64,000 bases of DNA from an uncultured Ruminococcus sp. (GTDB lineage: Bacteria; Bacillota; Clostridia; Oscillospirales; Ruminococcaceae). The stretch's first letter is position 1. Each line of letters begins with the position of its first letter. Shown here piece after piece: positions 7,891 through 16,797 of this stretch. Where the stretch lies: NCBI GenBank assembly GCA_900545345.1, contig UQYQ01000007.1, positions 23,804 to 87,803 on the forward strand, in the 5' to 3' direction. The notes beneath the pieces were generated by a model that saw only the letters and a list, made by a program, of their open reading frames with translations, made no database searches and was not told where the DNA came from. Both the position numbers and the translations under genes were made by a program.

Positions 7891-7915
7891 GGACTGCCCG
7901 AAAAAACGGGCAATC
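7891..7915 (-). terminator. Stem-loop between pgk and tpiA
   Basis: GGATTGCCCG and CGGGCAGTCC pair around a T6 loop on the transcript strand. Only a weak T-rich tract follows, so partial termination or processing is more likely than a full stop. Confidence 0.5.
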
Positions 7916-7928
7916 CTGATTTTTTAAA

Positions 7929-9140
7929 TTACTTGTCGGCAATAACATCAATGCCAGGAAGAACCTTACCCTCAAGATATTCAAGTGATGCTCCGCCGCC
8001 TGTTGAGATGTGTGACATCTTATCAGCAAATCCAAGCTGAATTACAGCTGCTGCCGAATCTCCTCCGCCGATAATAGTGGTAGCATCGGTTTCTGCAAGT
8101 GACTGTGCAACTGCAATTGTTCCTTTAGCAAGAACAGGGTTTTCAAACACGCCCATAGGACCGTTCCATACAACAGTCTTTGCTGACTTAACAGCCTCAG
8201 CATAAAGCTCTGCTGTTTTTGTGCCGATATCAAGTCCCATTTTATCAGCAGGAATGCTGTCACTTGGAACAACTTCTACTGAAATTTCAGCGTCAATTGG
8301 GTCAGGGAAGTCTGCTGCAATTGTTGTGTCTATAGGCAGAAGAAGAGTCTTTCCAAGCTTCTCAGCCTTTTCAATCATTTCTTTACAGTAGTCAATTTTC
8401 TCATCGTCAACAAGTGATGTTCCGATTTCATAACCCTTAGCTTTAAGGAATGTATATGCCATTCCTCCGCCGATGATTAATGTGTCGCATTTATCTAAAA
8501 GATTTGAAATAACATTAAGTTTATCTGCAACCTTAGCTCCACCCAAAATTGCAACAAAAGGTCTTTCAGGAACTTCAACTGCATTTCCCAAATAGTTAAT
8601 TTCCTTCTGCATCAGATAGCCTACTGCTGTATCCTTGATGTGGTTTGTAACACCTGCTGTTGAGCAGTGTGCTCTGTGAGCTGAACCGAAAGCGTCCATA
8701 ACAAAAACTTCAGCAAGTGAAGCGAGTTCTTCACTGAAAGGCTCAAGATTTTTAGTTTCTTCTTTTCTGAATCTTGTGTTTTGAAGAAGTACAACATCGC
8801 CGTCATTCATAGCTTCAACTGCTGCTTTTGCATTTTCACCTACTACATTATCGTCGTTTGCAAAAACAACCTCTTTACCGAGAAGCTCTGAAAGTCTTAC
8901 TGCCACCGGTGCAAGTGAAAACTTTTCTTCAGGACCATTCTTAGGCTTACCTAAGTGTGAGCAAAGAATAACCTTTCCTCCGTCAGCAATCAGCTTTTTA
9001 ATTGTAGGAAGTGCTGCTGTGATTCTGTTATCGTTTGTGATAACACCGTCTTTTAAAGGAACGTTAAAGTCACAGCGAACTAAGACCTTCTTTCCTTTAA
9101 CATTAATGTCATCAACTGTTACCTTGTTTAGACCTGCCAT
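7929..9140 (-). CDS. pgk: Phosphoglycerate kinase
   Basis: The kinase transfers phosphate from 1,3-bisphosphoglycerate to ADP. The 403 residues contain the family signature KVLVRCDFNVPLKDG, the basic-patch region NDNRITAALPT, CSHLGKPK, VAILGGAKVADK, the nucleotide-site GGGMAYTFLKA, WNGPMGVFE and the C-terminal GGGDSAAA and STGGGASLEYLEG. First gene of the glycolytic run; gapA is not adjacent. The upstream region has a promoter and a Rex-type palindrome, suggesting redox control. Confidence 0.97.
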   Translation of the reverse strand: MAGLNKVTVDDINVKGKKVLVRCDFNVPLKDGVITNDNRITAALPTIKKLIADGGKVILCSHLGKPKNGPEEKFSLAPVAVRLSELLGKEVVFANDDNVVGENAKAAVEAMNDGDVVLLQNTRFRKEETKNLEPFSEELASLAEVFVMDAFGSAHRAHCSTAGVTNHIKDTAVGYLMQKEINYLGNAVEVPERPFVAILGGAKVADKLNVISNLLDKCDTLIIGGGMAYTFLKAKGYEIGTSLVDDEKIDYCKEMIEKAEKLGKTLLLPIDTTIAADFPDPIDAEISVEVVPSDSIPADKMGLDIGTKTAELYAEAVKSAKTVVWNGPMGVFENPVLAKGTIAVAQSLAETDATTIIGGGDSAAAVIQLGFADKMSHISTGGGASLEYLEGKVLPGIDVIADK

Positions 9141-9197
9141 TAATAAGACATCCTCTCTTAGTTTATTTAACTCAGCATTATGATGAGTTTTATATGT

Positions 9198-9217
9198 GTT
9201 GTTAAAATATTAACAAC
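9198..9217 (-). promoter_or_regulatory. Candidate Rex operator upstream of pgk
   Basis: The palindrome GTTGTTAA-AATA-TTAACAAC contains TTGTTAA-N4-TTAACAA, identical to the consensus described for the NADH-sensing repressor Rex in Clostridia. It lies just downstream of the likely -10 box and 58 bp before the pgk start. Confidence 0.75.
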
Positions 9218-9227
9218 TATTAATATT

Positions 9228-9256
9228 ATTGTATATCAAAAGCCAAAAAAATTCAA
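9228..9256 (-). promoter_or_regulatory. pgk promoter
   Basis: TTGAAT, a 17-bp spacer and TACAAT on the minus strand. Transcription would begin next to the Rex-type palindrome. Confidence 0.6.
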
Positions 9257-9297
9257 TAGTTTTATCAGAATTTTACCAATAGTTAATAAAAAGTCCT

Positions 9298-9347
9298 CCT
9301 CTGCCGCCTACATAAAGTTTGTTTAAGGTAAACCCATTCATTAACGG
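9298..9347 (-). repeat. Dispersed repeat family 3, copy near 9.3 kb
   Basis: Read on the minus strand it gives CCGCCGTTAATG, later AAACTTTATGTAGGCGGCAGAGG. The same two end blocks occur in the copy at 50838-50902. Confidence 0.6.
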
Positions 9348-9420
9348 CGGAACAGACAAAGCAAAACCAACAAAAAAATTGTGTGTAACTTTGCCTATGT
9401 GCATTAAACGCATTATTTTA

Positions 9421-9465
9421 ATATTAACAATTGAAAATTTTCCGTTTTCCATTATTAATTGTCAA
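9421..9465. other. A/T-rich imperfect inverted repeat downstream of degV
   Basis: AACAATTGAAAA and TTTTCCATTATTAATTGT can fold into a long imperfect hairpin directly after the degV stop. It is a possible terminator; the rest of 9141-9465 holds the pgk promoter and the family 3 repeat. Confidence 0.35.
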
Positions 9466-10341
9466 TTATTCTACTCTGTTTGCTTTAAAAATAACTCCTA
9501 CTACTTTAGGTCCTGCGTTAATTGTTATCGCAGCACCTATCTGATAAGCATCTTCAGGAGGATAACCGACAGCCTTTGTCATAGCTTCTGCCATTTCATC
9601 TTTAACAGTTTCATCATTTCCGTAAACAATGCAATATGGTGTTTTAGGAATCATTTCTTTCACTGTGAGGTTTAGAATTTTAGGAACTATTGCTTTGTCG
9701 CCGCGAACCTTGCTTTCTGTCACGATTTTGTTGTCCATTATTCGCATTATAGGACGAAGACCCATGACTTCACCTGCAAAGGCAGCAGCAGACGGTATTC
9801 TGCCTGATTTTCTGGCATATTTAAGCGTATAAGGTGCAAAGAATATTATACAATTATCAACCCAGTCTTTGATATATGCTGCTATTTCATCGGCTGATGC
9901 ACCTTTTTGAGCTTTTTCAGCACCCTGAACAATAGGAAATCCGTATGCTCCTGAATAACTTCTTGAGTCTATATTGTAAATGTGAAATTTGTCATTTGCT
10001 TCCGGATTGTTTTCAAAAAACTCATTAGCTGCCATAACTGCATTATTATAAGTAGCTGAACCTTCAGAGTTAATTGTAACATTGATAATATCGCTGTATC
10101 CCTCATCATAATACTTTTTAAAAATTTCACCGTATTCAAAAGCGGTAATTTGCGAGGTAGCGGGAATACCGTTAAATTCATCAATCATTTTGTAGAATTT
10201 TTCATTGTCAAAGTCAACTCTTGATGTGTAACTCTTATCACCCATCGCAACCTTAAAAGGCAGCACAAGAATATCTAAATTCTTTTCATTTTCGGCTGAA
10301 ATATCAGACGCCGAATCGGTTATAAATTTTATTTTACTCAT
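9466..10341 (-). CDS. DegV family fatty-acid-binding protein
   Basis: The 291-residue product is a DegV/FakB-type protein that binds a fatty acid and presents it to the FakA kinase for phospholipid synthesis. Features: KFITDSASDIS at the N-terminus, PATSQIT matching the TSxP-type ligand motif near residue 90, a central NVTINSEGSATYNNA segment and a late GAAITINAGPKVVG. Start chosen is ATG 10341 (MSKIKFITDS). The nearest good Shine-Dalgarno, GGGAGG (10374-10379), is separated from it by an 8-bp hairpin (10351-10373). No fakA gene is adjacent. Confidence 0.9.
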   Translation of the reverse strand: MSKIKFITDSASDISAENEKNLDILVLPFKVAMGDKSYTSRVDFDNEKFYKMIDEFNGIPATSQITAFEYGEIFKKYYDEGYSDIINVTINSEGSATYNNAVMAANEFFENNPEANDKFHIYNIDSRSYSGAYGFPIVQGAEKAQKGASADEIAAYIKDWVDNCIIFFAPYTLKYARKSGRIPSAAAFAGEVMGLRPIMRIMDNKIVTESKVRGDKAIVPKILNLTVKEMIPKTPYCIVYGNDETVKDEMAEAMTKAVGYPPEDAYQIGAAITINAGPKVVGVIFKANRVE

Positions 10342-10350
10342 AATTATGAC

Positions 10351-10379
10351 AATGCTCCGCTGTTTGGAGCATTCCTCCC
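10351..10379 (-). promoter_or_regulatory. Hairpin between Shine-Dalgarno and start codon of degV
   Basis: On the transcript, GGGAGG is followed by AATGCTCC, a 7-nt loop and GGAGCATT, then nine bases and ATG. Folding of the perfect 8-bp stem would bring the distant Shine-Dalgarno to normal spacing. Confidence 0.55.
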
Positions 10380-10406
10380 TTTTTGAAGATTTTAAATCCA
10401 AATAAT

Positions 10407-10898
10407 TCACCAAGTATATTGTGTGAGCTTACACTCTCTTGTCAAATCGGGATAATCCCACTGCCTTAATATTTCATAAGTTGCAATGGCAACAGAATTT
10501 GAAAGATTAAGGCTTCTTAAATCAGGACGCATTGGTATTCTTACACAGTGCTCCTCATTTTCATATAATAGTTTCTCAGGAAGCCCCTTGTCCTCTCTTC
10601 CGAACAGTATATACACATTATCTTTGTATTTTACATCACTGTGAACATGCTTTCCCTTTGTTGTGAAATAATAATACTCACCGTCAGTCTTTTCAAAAAA
10701 ATCATCTAAGCTTTCATACTCATATATGTCAAGCTTATCCCAATAATCCAAGCCTGCACGCTTTAAGGCTTTATCGGTAATCACAAAACCATAAGGCTTT
10801 ATAAGATGCAGGGCAGCCCCTGTTACTGCACAGGTTCTTGAAATATTCCCCGTGTTCTGCGGAATCTGAGGCTCTGTCAGTACAATGTTAAGCTTCAT
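10407..10898 (-). CDS. trmL: tRNA (cytidine(34)-2'-O)-methyltransferase, TrmL type
   Basis: A SPOUT-class methyltransferase of 163 residues that 2'-O-methylates the wobble nucleotide of tRNA-Leu isoacceptors. Motifs: LTEPQIPQNTGNISRTCA near the N-terminus, LFGREDKGLP, IPMRPDLRSLNLSNSVAIA (knot and SAM site). Length is standard for single-domain TrmL. It lies 17 bp downstream of pyrF and directly upstream of degV, probably co-transcribed. Confidence 0.93.
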   Translation of the reverse strand: MKLNIVLTEPQIPQNTGNISRTCAVTGAALHLIKPYGFVITDKALKRAGLDYWDKLDIYEYESLDDFFEKTDGEYYYFTTKGKHVHSDVKYKDNVYILFGREDKGLPEKLLYENEEHCVRIPMRPDLRSLNLSNSVAIATYEILRQWDYPDLTRECKLTQYTW

Positions 10899-10915
10899 CT
10901 GTATCTATCCTTATT

Positions 10916-11848
10916 TTAAAGTGCTATTTTAGGAAGATATGATATGATATCCTCTTTCATTCTTATACACTCACGCCTTGCGGCACCTGCAAAATCCTTT
11001 TCATCACAGCCTTCTTTTTGATAAGCACACATAACGCCTCTTGATGAATTCACTATCGCACCGAGTCCGTTAGCGTCAAAGCCTTTTGAAACACCTTCTG
11101 CTCCGCCGCCTTGAGCACCATAGCCCGGAACTAAGAAGAAAGTGTTAGGAAGTGCTCTTCTCATTTCGGCAAGCTGTTCAGGATACGTTGCACCGACAAC
11201 AGCACCGACAGAAGAATATCCGTGCTTGCCCATTGCTTCTTTGCCCCACTGTTCACACATCTTGCCCATTTGAGCATATATTGTATTTCCGTCCTTGAGT
11301 TCTTTATCCTGAAGCTCTCCGCTTGATTTGTTTGATGTCTTAACAAGAACAAAAATACCCTTGTCCCGTTTAACACATTCATTTAAAAGAGGAGAAATAC
11401 CGTCTGTTCCGAGATAACCGTTTACAGTTAAAGCATCTGCTCCGAAAGGTTCAAAAGCTTCACCGTCAACAAACACTTCGCCTAAGTGAGCTGTTGCATA
11501 TGCCTGCATTGTTGCACCGATGTCATTTCTTTTTCCGTCAGTTATAACAAACATTCCTTTTTTCTTAGCATACTGAATTGTTTTGTAAAGAGTTTTTACA
11601 CCCTCGTATCCGTACATTTCATAATAAGCTGCCTGTGGTTTTATTGCGGGCACTATATCGCATATTTCATCGATAATCGCTTTGTTAAAAGCCAAAATAG
11701 CTTTTGAAGCTCCTTTTAAATTCTTTCCGTATTTTTTAAAAGCCTTTTTCTTTAAAAAATCAGGAACATAGTCAAGCTTCGGGTCAAGTCCGACAACAGT
11801 CGGATTCTGCGTCTTAACGATTTTTTCAATAAGTCTGTCAAATGACAT
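10916..11848 (-). CDS. pyrF: Orotidine 5'-phosphate decarboxylase
   Basis: Last step of UMP synthesis. The 310-residue form is the longer type-2 OMP decarboxylase. The catalytic Lys/Asp array is visible in ITDGKRNDIGATMQ; GLDPKLDYVP at the N-terminus and VPGYGAQGGGAEGV near the phosphate site also fit. AAAGGAG precedes the ATG. It starts 12 bp after pyrC, forming a pyrC-pyrF-trmL-degV transcription unit. No PyrR attenuator is seen. Confidence 0.95.
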   Translation of the reverse strand: MSFDRLIEKIVKTQNPTVVGLDPKLDYVPDFLKKKAFKKYGKNLKGASKAILAFNKAIIDEICDIVPAIKPQAAYYEMYGYEGVKTLYKTIQYAKKKGMFVITDGKRNDIGATMQAYATAHLGEVFVDGEAFEPFGADALTVNGYLGTDGISPLLNECVKRDKGIFVLVKTSNKSSGELQDKELKDGNTIYAQMGKMCEQWGKEAMGKHGYSSVGAVVGATYPEQLAEMRRALPNTFFLVPGYGAQGGGAEGVSKGFDANGLGAIVNSSRGVMCAYQKEGCDEKDFAGAARRECIRMKEDIISYLPKIAL

Positions 11849-11860
11849 AGTCTTTCTCCT

Positions 11861-13144
11861 TTAATGTTGATTTTCATTTTCATCAAAAACAATTTTGCCT
11901 TTTGAAATTGTATATAAAACCTTTCCCTTTAATCTCTCGCCTTTGAAAACACTGTTCTTTGATTTTGAATGAAGGTTCTCCTTATTAACGGTCCATTCCA
12001 AATCAGGGTCGAAAACTGTTATATCGGCGATACTTCCTTTCGATATGGAAATAGGTTTTAATCCTAAAATTTTTCTTGGATTTTCACTCATAAGCTTTTG
12101 AATTTTCCAAAGTGAAACAAGTCCTGTATGGTAAAGCTTTGTAAGCGTTGCAGCAAGTGAAGTTTCAAGCCCGACAACACCGTTGGGAGCTTTGTAAAAA
12201 TCAGCCTTATCATCTTCACTGTGAGGTGCATGGTCTGTAATAATACAGTCGATAGTTCCGTCACAAACTGCTTTTTCAATCGCTTTTCTGTCCTCTTCTG
12301 TTCTGAGAGGGGGACTCATGCGATAATCTGCGTCTTTAGAATATAGCTTCTCATCGGTAAATGTGAAATAATGAGGTGCTGTTTCACAGGTAACCTGCAC
12401 ACCGTCGGCTTTTGCGGCACGAATAATATTACACGAACCCTTTGTTGAAACATGAGCGATATGAATATGAGCGTCCATACTCATAGCAAGTGCAATTTCT
12501 CTTGCTGTTATATAGTCCTCGCTTGCTCTGTCCATACCTTTTACGCCGAGCGACTGTGATACCTCACCTTTATTCATTATTCCGCCGTTTATGATGTTCA
12601 AATCTTCACAATGAGAAATAACAGTCACACCTGTTTTTTCTGCCTGTTCTATTGCTCTTCTCATAAGCTCTGCATTCTCAACAGGTCGTCCGTCGTCAGA
12701 AAAAGCAGCAGCACCTGCTTTTTTCAGTTTTGAAAAATCAGTAAGCTCTTTACCTGACATTCCTTTGCTGACGCAGGCTATAGGAAGAACATCTATACCA
12801 GTTTGCTTTGCTTTGTTTTTTACATATTCGATTGTTTCTGAGGAATCAATTGCAGGTATGGTGTTCGGCATACAGGCAACACCGGTAAACCCGCCTGATT
12901 TAGCAGCATCTGCACCGGTTATTATATCCTCTTTATAGGTAAGTCCAGGGTCACGGAAATGAACATGCATATCAAAAAGTCCTGTGAATGCGACAAGTCT
13001 GCTCATCCCGTCAATCACTTTGTCGGCTTTAAAATCAAGAGATTTATCAACATCTGTTATTCTGTCGTTTTCAATAGCTATATCAACTATTTCGGTTGTG
13101 TTATCATCTTTTGCGATAATAACATTTTTAAGCAGTAATTTCAC
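11861..13144 (-). CDS. pyrC: Dihydroorotase
   Basis: Zn-dependent amidohydrolase that closes carbamoyl-aspartate to dihydroorotate. The 427 residues show the metal motif DMHVHFRDPGLTYKED, GGFTGVACMPNT, the metal His motifs SHCEDL and HIAHVST, and ITDHAPHS (catalytic Asp). It is the class I form close to B. subtilis PyrC. The start codon is GTG, preceded by AAAGGACC. It lies 26 bp downstream of a small lipoprotein gene. Confidence 0.96.
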   Translation of the reverse strand: MKLLLKNVIIAKDDNTTEIVDIAIENDRITDVDKSLDFKADKVIDGMSRLVAFTGLFDMHVHFRDPGLTYKEDIITGADAAKSGGFTGVACMPNTIPAIDSSETIEYVKNKAKQTGIDVLPIACVSKGMSGKELTDFSKLKKAGAAAFSDDGRPVENAELMRRAIEQAEKTGVTVISHCEDLNIINGGIMNKGEVSQSLGVKGMDRASEDYITAREIALAMSMDAHIHIAHVSTKGSCNIIRAAKADGVQVTCETAPHYFTFTDEKLYSKDADYRMSPPLRTEEDRKAIEKAVCDGTIDCIITDHAPHSEDDKADFYKAPNGVVGLETSLAATLTKLYHTGLVSLWKIQKLMSENPRKILGLKPISISKGSIADITVFDPDLEWTVNKENLHSKSKNSVFKGERLKGKVLYTISKGKIVFDENENQH

Positions 13145-13170
13145 TATAAGGTCCTTTCAGCTGTAAATAA

Positions 13171-13611
13171 TTATGATGATTTTTTGTTGTTCTTGTTTAT
13201 TTCTTTAAGTGCAAGATCATAAGCGGTTTTCTTCTTGCTTGTATTACCTGACTTATCAAGCGCTGTTACAAGATCAACCACATCAAGTGAAGTCTTTATA
13301 CCGGAGTCGGTAATATACTTCAAAATTGATTCCATATTAATATACTTTGCGTCAGTATTCATAGAATCCCAGTCTTTCATAGTTATCTTCAAAAAAGAAG
13401 CGTCATTCACCGAACCGGAAACAGAAGAAGTTTGAGACTGTACCGACTGAGCATTTGTACTAACCTGACTTGATTCAGGATTTGTATTTCCCGATGCGGC
13501 CGTAGTTGTAGTCATAGGAGTTTGAACAGAACTGCTTTCAACTTCCTGACAGCCGCAGAGTATACCGGCACAAAGTACAACTGCCAAAATACCGCTGATA
13601 ATTTTTTTCAT
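13171..13611 (-). CDS. Small secreted lipoprotein, function unknown
   Basis: A 146-residue product with a clear lipoprotein signal peptide: Lys-Lys start, hydrophobic core and lipobox LCGC, so lipidation at about Cys21. A Ser/Thr/Gln-rich spacer follows (about residues 22-70), then a small helical domain with DSMNTDAKYINMESILKYI. I do not recognise the family. GAAGGA lies before the ATG. It may be co-transcribed with pyrC, but nothing indicates a role in pyrimidine synthesis. Confidence 0.8.
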   Translation of the reverse strand: MKKIISGILAVVLCAGILCGCQEVESSSVQTPMTTTTAASGNTNPESSQVSTNAQSVQSQTSSVSGSVNDASFLKITMKDWDSMNTDAKYINMESILKYITDSGIKTSLDVVDLVTALDKSGNTSKKKTAYDLALKEINKNNKKSS

Positions 13612-13706
13612 TTTTAAATTCCTTCTTTCAATAAAAAGTTTTTTTACCCTTTATTTATTATTCCTTTATTTTGTGTAAATCCCTTAAAAATTATCTATAT
13701 CAATAA

Positions 13707-15374
13707 TTATTTTTTTATATCCAAAATAGCTCCTGTATTTCCCGATGTAACCAAAGATGCATATCTGGCTAAATAACCGGTTGTAATCTTAGGAGCCCTT
13801 GGCTTCCACTCGCTCTTTCTCTTCTGCATTTCTTCTTCGCTGACTTCTACATCGATTTTATTTGCGGGAATATCAATTGAGATTATATCACCCTCTTTTA
13901 TAAGTGCAATAGGACCGCCTACTGCAGCTTCAGGGGAGACATGTCCTATTGCCGCACCTCTTGTAGCACCTGAGAATCTTCCGTCAGTGATAAGTGCAAC
14001 GCTCTCGCCGAGTCCCATTCCCATTATTGCAGATGTAGGATTTAACATCTCTCTCATTCCCGGACCGCCTTTCGGTCCTTCATATCGGATAACAACAACA
14101 TCACCTGAATTTATCTTGCCGCCTAAGATTGCCTCCATTGCGTCCTCTTCACAGTCAAAAACTCTTGCAGGACCTGAATGGGAAAGCATTTCGGGAGCAA
14201 CAGCCGAACGCTTAACCACACAGCTGTCAGGAGCTAAATTTCCGCGAAGAACAGCTATTCCGCCGGTTTCAGAATAAGGATTTTCAATATCTCTGATAAC
14301 ATCGGTGTTTTTATTTTTGCAGTTCTTAATATTTTCGCCGACTGTTTTTCCCGTGCATGTGATACAGTCTGTATTAAGCAGATTTTTCTTAGAAAGCTCG
14401 TTCATTAATGCGTAAACTCCGCCTGCTTCATCAAGCTGTTCCATATATGTGTGACCGGCCGGTGCTAAGTGGCAAAGGTTAGGGGTTTTATCGCTTATTT
14501 TATTTGCAATATCTAAATTTAAGTCAATTCCGCATTCATGGGCAATCGCAGGAAGATGAAGCATTGAGTTTGTTGAACAGCCCAAAGCCATATCACAGGC
14601 AAGTGCGTTCATAAATGCCTTTTCGGTCATAATATCACGAGGTCTTATATCCTTCTTTAAAAGCTCCATAATCTGCATACCTGCATGCTTTGCAAGTTCA
14701 ATTCTTTCAGAATAAACAGCGGGAATGGTTCCGTTGCCTTTAAGTCCCATTCCGAGAACCTCGGTCAGGCAGTTCATTGAATTCGCAGTATACATTCCGG
14801 AACATGAACCGCAGGTAGGGCAGCCGTGTCTTTCATATTCATCAAGCTTTTCTTCATTGATTTTACCTGCGTTGAATTCGCCGACTGCTTCCGAAATACT
14901 TGAAAAGCTTGTCATTTTTCCGTCAACATGACCGGCAAGCATAGGTCCGCCCGAAACAAATATAGTAGGCACATTTACTCTTGCTGCAGCCATTAAAAGA
15001 CCGGGAACATTCTTATCGCAGTTTGGCACCATGACCAATGCGTCAAAAGCATGTGCCATTGCCATAGCTTCGGTTGAATCGGCAATGAGGTCACGGGTTA
15101 CAAGACTGTATTTCATGCCCTGATGTCCCATTGCTATTCCGTCACAAACAGCAATTGCAGGGAACACAATCGGAGTTCCGCCTGCCATTGCAACACCGAG
15201 CTTAACTGCGTCAACAATTTTATCAATATTCATATGTCCCGGTACAATTTCATTGTATGATGAAACGATACCGACAAGCGGGCGTGATACTTCTTCTTTT
15301 GTCAGCCCCAGTGCATGGTATAATGCACGGTGAGGAGCATTATTTACCCCTTCCTTGATTTTATTGCTTTTCAT
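13707..15374 (-). CDS. ilvD: Dihydroxy-acid dehydratase
   Basis: Fe-S dehydratase of valine/isoleucine synthesis (555 residues, normal length). Cysteine ligands appear in VPNCDKNVPG (about residue 117) and CPTCGSCSGMYTANSMN (about 190); the metal-binding and substrate regions GGPMLAGHVDG, EGPKGGPGMREML, TDGRFSGATRG and HVSPEAA are present. AAGGAG precedes the ATG. No ilvBHC genes are nearby; downstream neighbours are a lipoprotein and pyrC, upstream ones aroK and aroE. Confidence 0.97.
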   Translation of the reverse strand: MKSNKIKEGVNNAPHRALYHALGLTKEEVSRPLVGIVSSYNEIVPGHMNIDKIVDAVKLGVAMAGGTPIVFPAIAVCDGIAMGHQGMKYSLVTRDLIADSTEAMAMAHAFDALVMVPNCDKNVPGLLMAAARVNVPTIFVSGGPMLAGHVDGKMTSFSSISEAVGEFNAGKINEEKLDEYERHGCPTCGSCSGMYTANSMNCLTEVLGMGLKGNGTIPAVYSERIELAKHAGMQIMELLKKDIRPRDIMTEKAFMNALACDMALGCSTNSMLHLPAIAHECGIDLNLDIANKISDKTPNLCHLAPAGHTYMEQLDEAGGVYALMNELSKKNLLNTDCITCTGKTVGENIKNCKNKNTDVIRDIENPYSETGGIAVLRGNLAPDSCVVKRSAVAPEMLSHSGPARVFDCEEDAMEAILGGKINSGDVVVIRYEGPKGGPGMREMLNPTSAIMGMGLGESVALITDGRFSGATRGAAIGHVSPEAAVGGPIALIKEGDIISIDIPANKIDVEVSEEEMQKRKSEWKPRAPKITTGYLARYASLVTSGNTGAILDIKK

Positions 15375-15387
15375 AATATCTATCTCC

Positions 15388-15924
15388 TTATTTTAAATTG
15401 TTTACTGCGTTTATTATTTCCTTAGCGACTACTATTACAGGAATGTTCCCGTTAACGGTTATAAGACTGTTTTTTATGTAAAGTTTTTTTCTTTTATCAT
15501 AAAGCTCTTTCAGCTCGGCTTCTGTTGAATTAAAAGCAATCGGTCGCTTTTTATCATCTTTAATTCGGTTGTAGCATACTGAAAACTTAGTGTCTATAAA
15601 CACGGGTATGCCGCATTCTTTTGCGGCAAGTCCGTTTTCTTCACGCAAAAGTGCACCGCCGCCTGTTGCTATTACACCGCTGCTGCCTTTAAACTTTTTA
15701 ATTGTTTCGGTTTCTATATCCCTGAAATACTTTTCACCGTCACTCTGAAAAATCTCGCTTATGCTTCTGCCTTCTGATTTTTCAATATAGTGGTCCATAT
15801 CTACAAAATCACATTTTAATATCGAAGCAACCTTTCTGCCTACAGTTGATTTTCCACATCCCATAAAACCGCAGAGAAATATCGGTTTGCTTTTATTATT
15901 TGAGATTAATATTTCCTGACTCAT
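15388..15924 (-). CDS. aroK: Shikimate kinase
   Basis: Phosphorylates shikimate with ATP. Walker A GFMGCGKSTVGR sits near residues 18-29, followed by DMDHYIE (shikimate-binding Asp), FRDIETE, the GGGALL loop and RPIAFN in the lid. 178 residues. The start ATG overlaps the aroE stop by one base, so translation is coupled. Ten extra residues precede the usual family start. Confidence 0.93.
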   Translation of the reverse strand: MSQEILISNNKSKPIFLCGFMGCGKSTVGRKVASILKCDFVDMDHYIEKSEGRSISEIFQSDGEKYFRDIETETIKKFKGSSGVIATGGGALLREENGLAAKECGIPVFIDTKFSVCYNRIKDDKKRPIAFNSTEAELKELYDKRKKLYIKNSLITVNGNIPVIVVAKEIINAVNNLK

Positions 15925-16772
15925 TATTTAAAATCTCTCTTTACAATTTCATTCATTTCATCAATTATGCCGTTCACTTCATTTTGTGTATATTCGTCAC
16001 CGTCCCATATCCTGTGTGCCGAAACAGCCTGCCATACAAGCATTGCCATTCCTCCTACGGCTTTTTTGCCCATCTCTTTAGCTTTTTGCATGAGTTTGGT
16101 TTCACTCGGATTGTAAATGAGGTCAAAAACAGCATTGCACTTTTGAATAATTTCATCAGATACAGGACAATTTTCGATTTTAGGGTACATTCCTACAGGA
16201 CAAGCGTTTACAAGCAAATCGTATGTTTTGGATTTATCAATTTCAGTATTTAAAACAATACTGATTTCAGCATCGCTTTTCATTGCTTTAATTTCTTTTT
16301 CAACCTGCAGGGCTAAAGGTATGTCGGATTCTAAAACTGCTATATTAAGTGACGCACCTGCTAAAGCAGATTCAATAGCTATCATTCTTCCTACACCGCC
16401 GCAGCCGATAAGCAGAACTTCCCCCGACAAATCCGCACCCATAGAATGAACGGTTTCCAAAAAGCCGTCGCAGTCGGTATTGTAACCTGTAAGCACTCCG
16501 TCCTTGTTATCAACACAGTTAACAGAGTTATATCTTTTTGCTGATTTATCAAGCTTGTCAATGCAGTCTATTATTGCCACTTTGTGCGGAATGGTTATAT
16601 TGTATCCTGCCATTGCGTTAAGTTCGCCGGAACTGTCTTTTAAATCATCGGGCTTGATTTCTCTTATTACATATTCAAATTCACGATTTCTGAGTTCAAA
16701 CAATCTTCCATGAATCGGAGGTGACATTGTGTGTTTTAAAGTTTCTCCTAAAATACAGTATTTGCGTTTCAA
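15924..16772 (-). CDS. aroE: Shikimate dehydrogenase
   Basis: NADP-dependent reduction of 3-dehydroshikimate. The 282 residues contain the substrate motif LKHTMSPPIHGRLF, YNITIPHK (catalytic Lys), GYNTDCDGF, the Rossmann glycine motif IGCGGVGRM, and VNACPVGMYP; the C-terminal GGMAMLVWQA is also typical. The start is TTG at 16772 after AAAGGAA. It is coupled to aroK and lies 26 bp from the upstream dCMP deaminase gene. Confidence 0.94.
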   Translation of the reverse strand: MKRKYCILGETLKHTMSPPIHGRLFELRNREFEYVIREIKPDDLKDSSGELNAMAGYNITIPHKVAIIDCIDKLDKSAKRYNSVNCVDNKDGVLTGYNTDCDGFLETVHSMGADLSGEVLLIGCGGVGRMIAIESALAGASLNIAVLESDIPLALQVEKEIKAMKSDAEISIVLNTEIDKSKTYDLLVNACPVGMYPKIENCPVSDEIIQKCNAVFDLIYNPSETKLMQKAKEMGKKAVGGMAMLVWQAVSAHRIWDGDEYTQNEVNGIIDEMNEIVKRDFK

Positions 16773-16797
16773 ATCAGTATTCCTTTCTATATGTATA

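Noticed and set aside
9319..9675. 118-residue plus-strand ORF
   Set aside because: It runs over the family 3 repeat and the antisense of degV, without a ribosome site.
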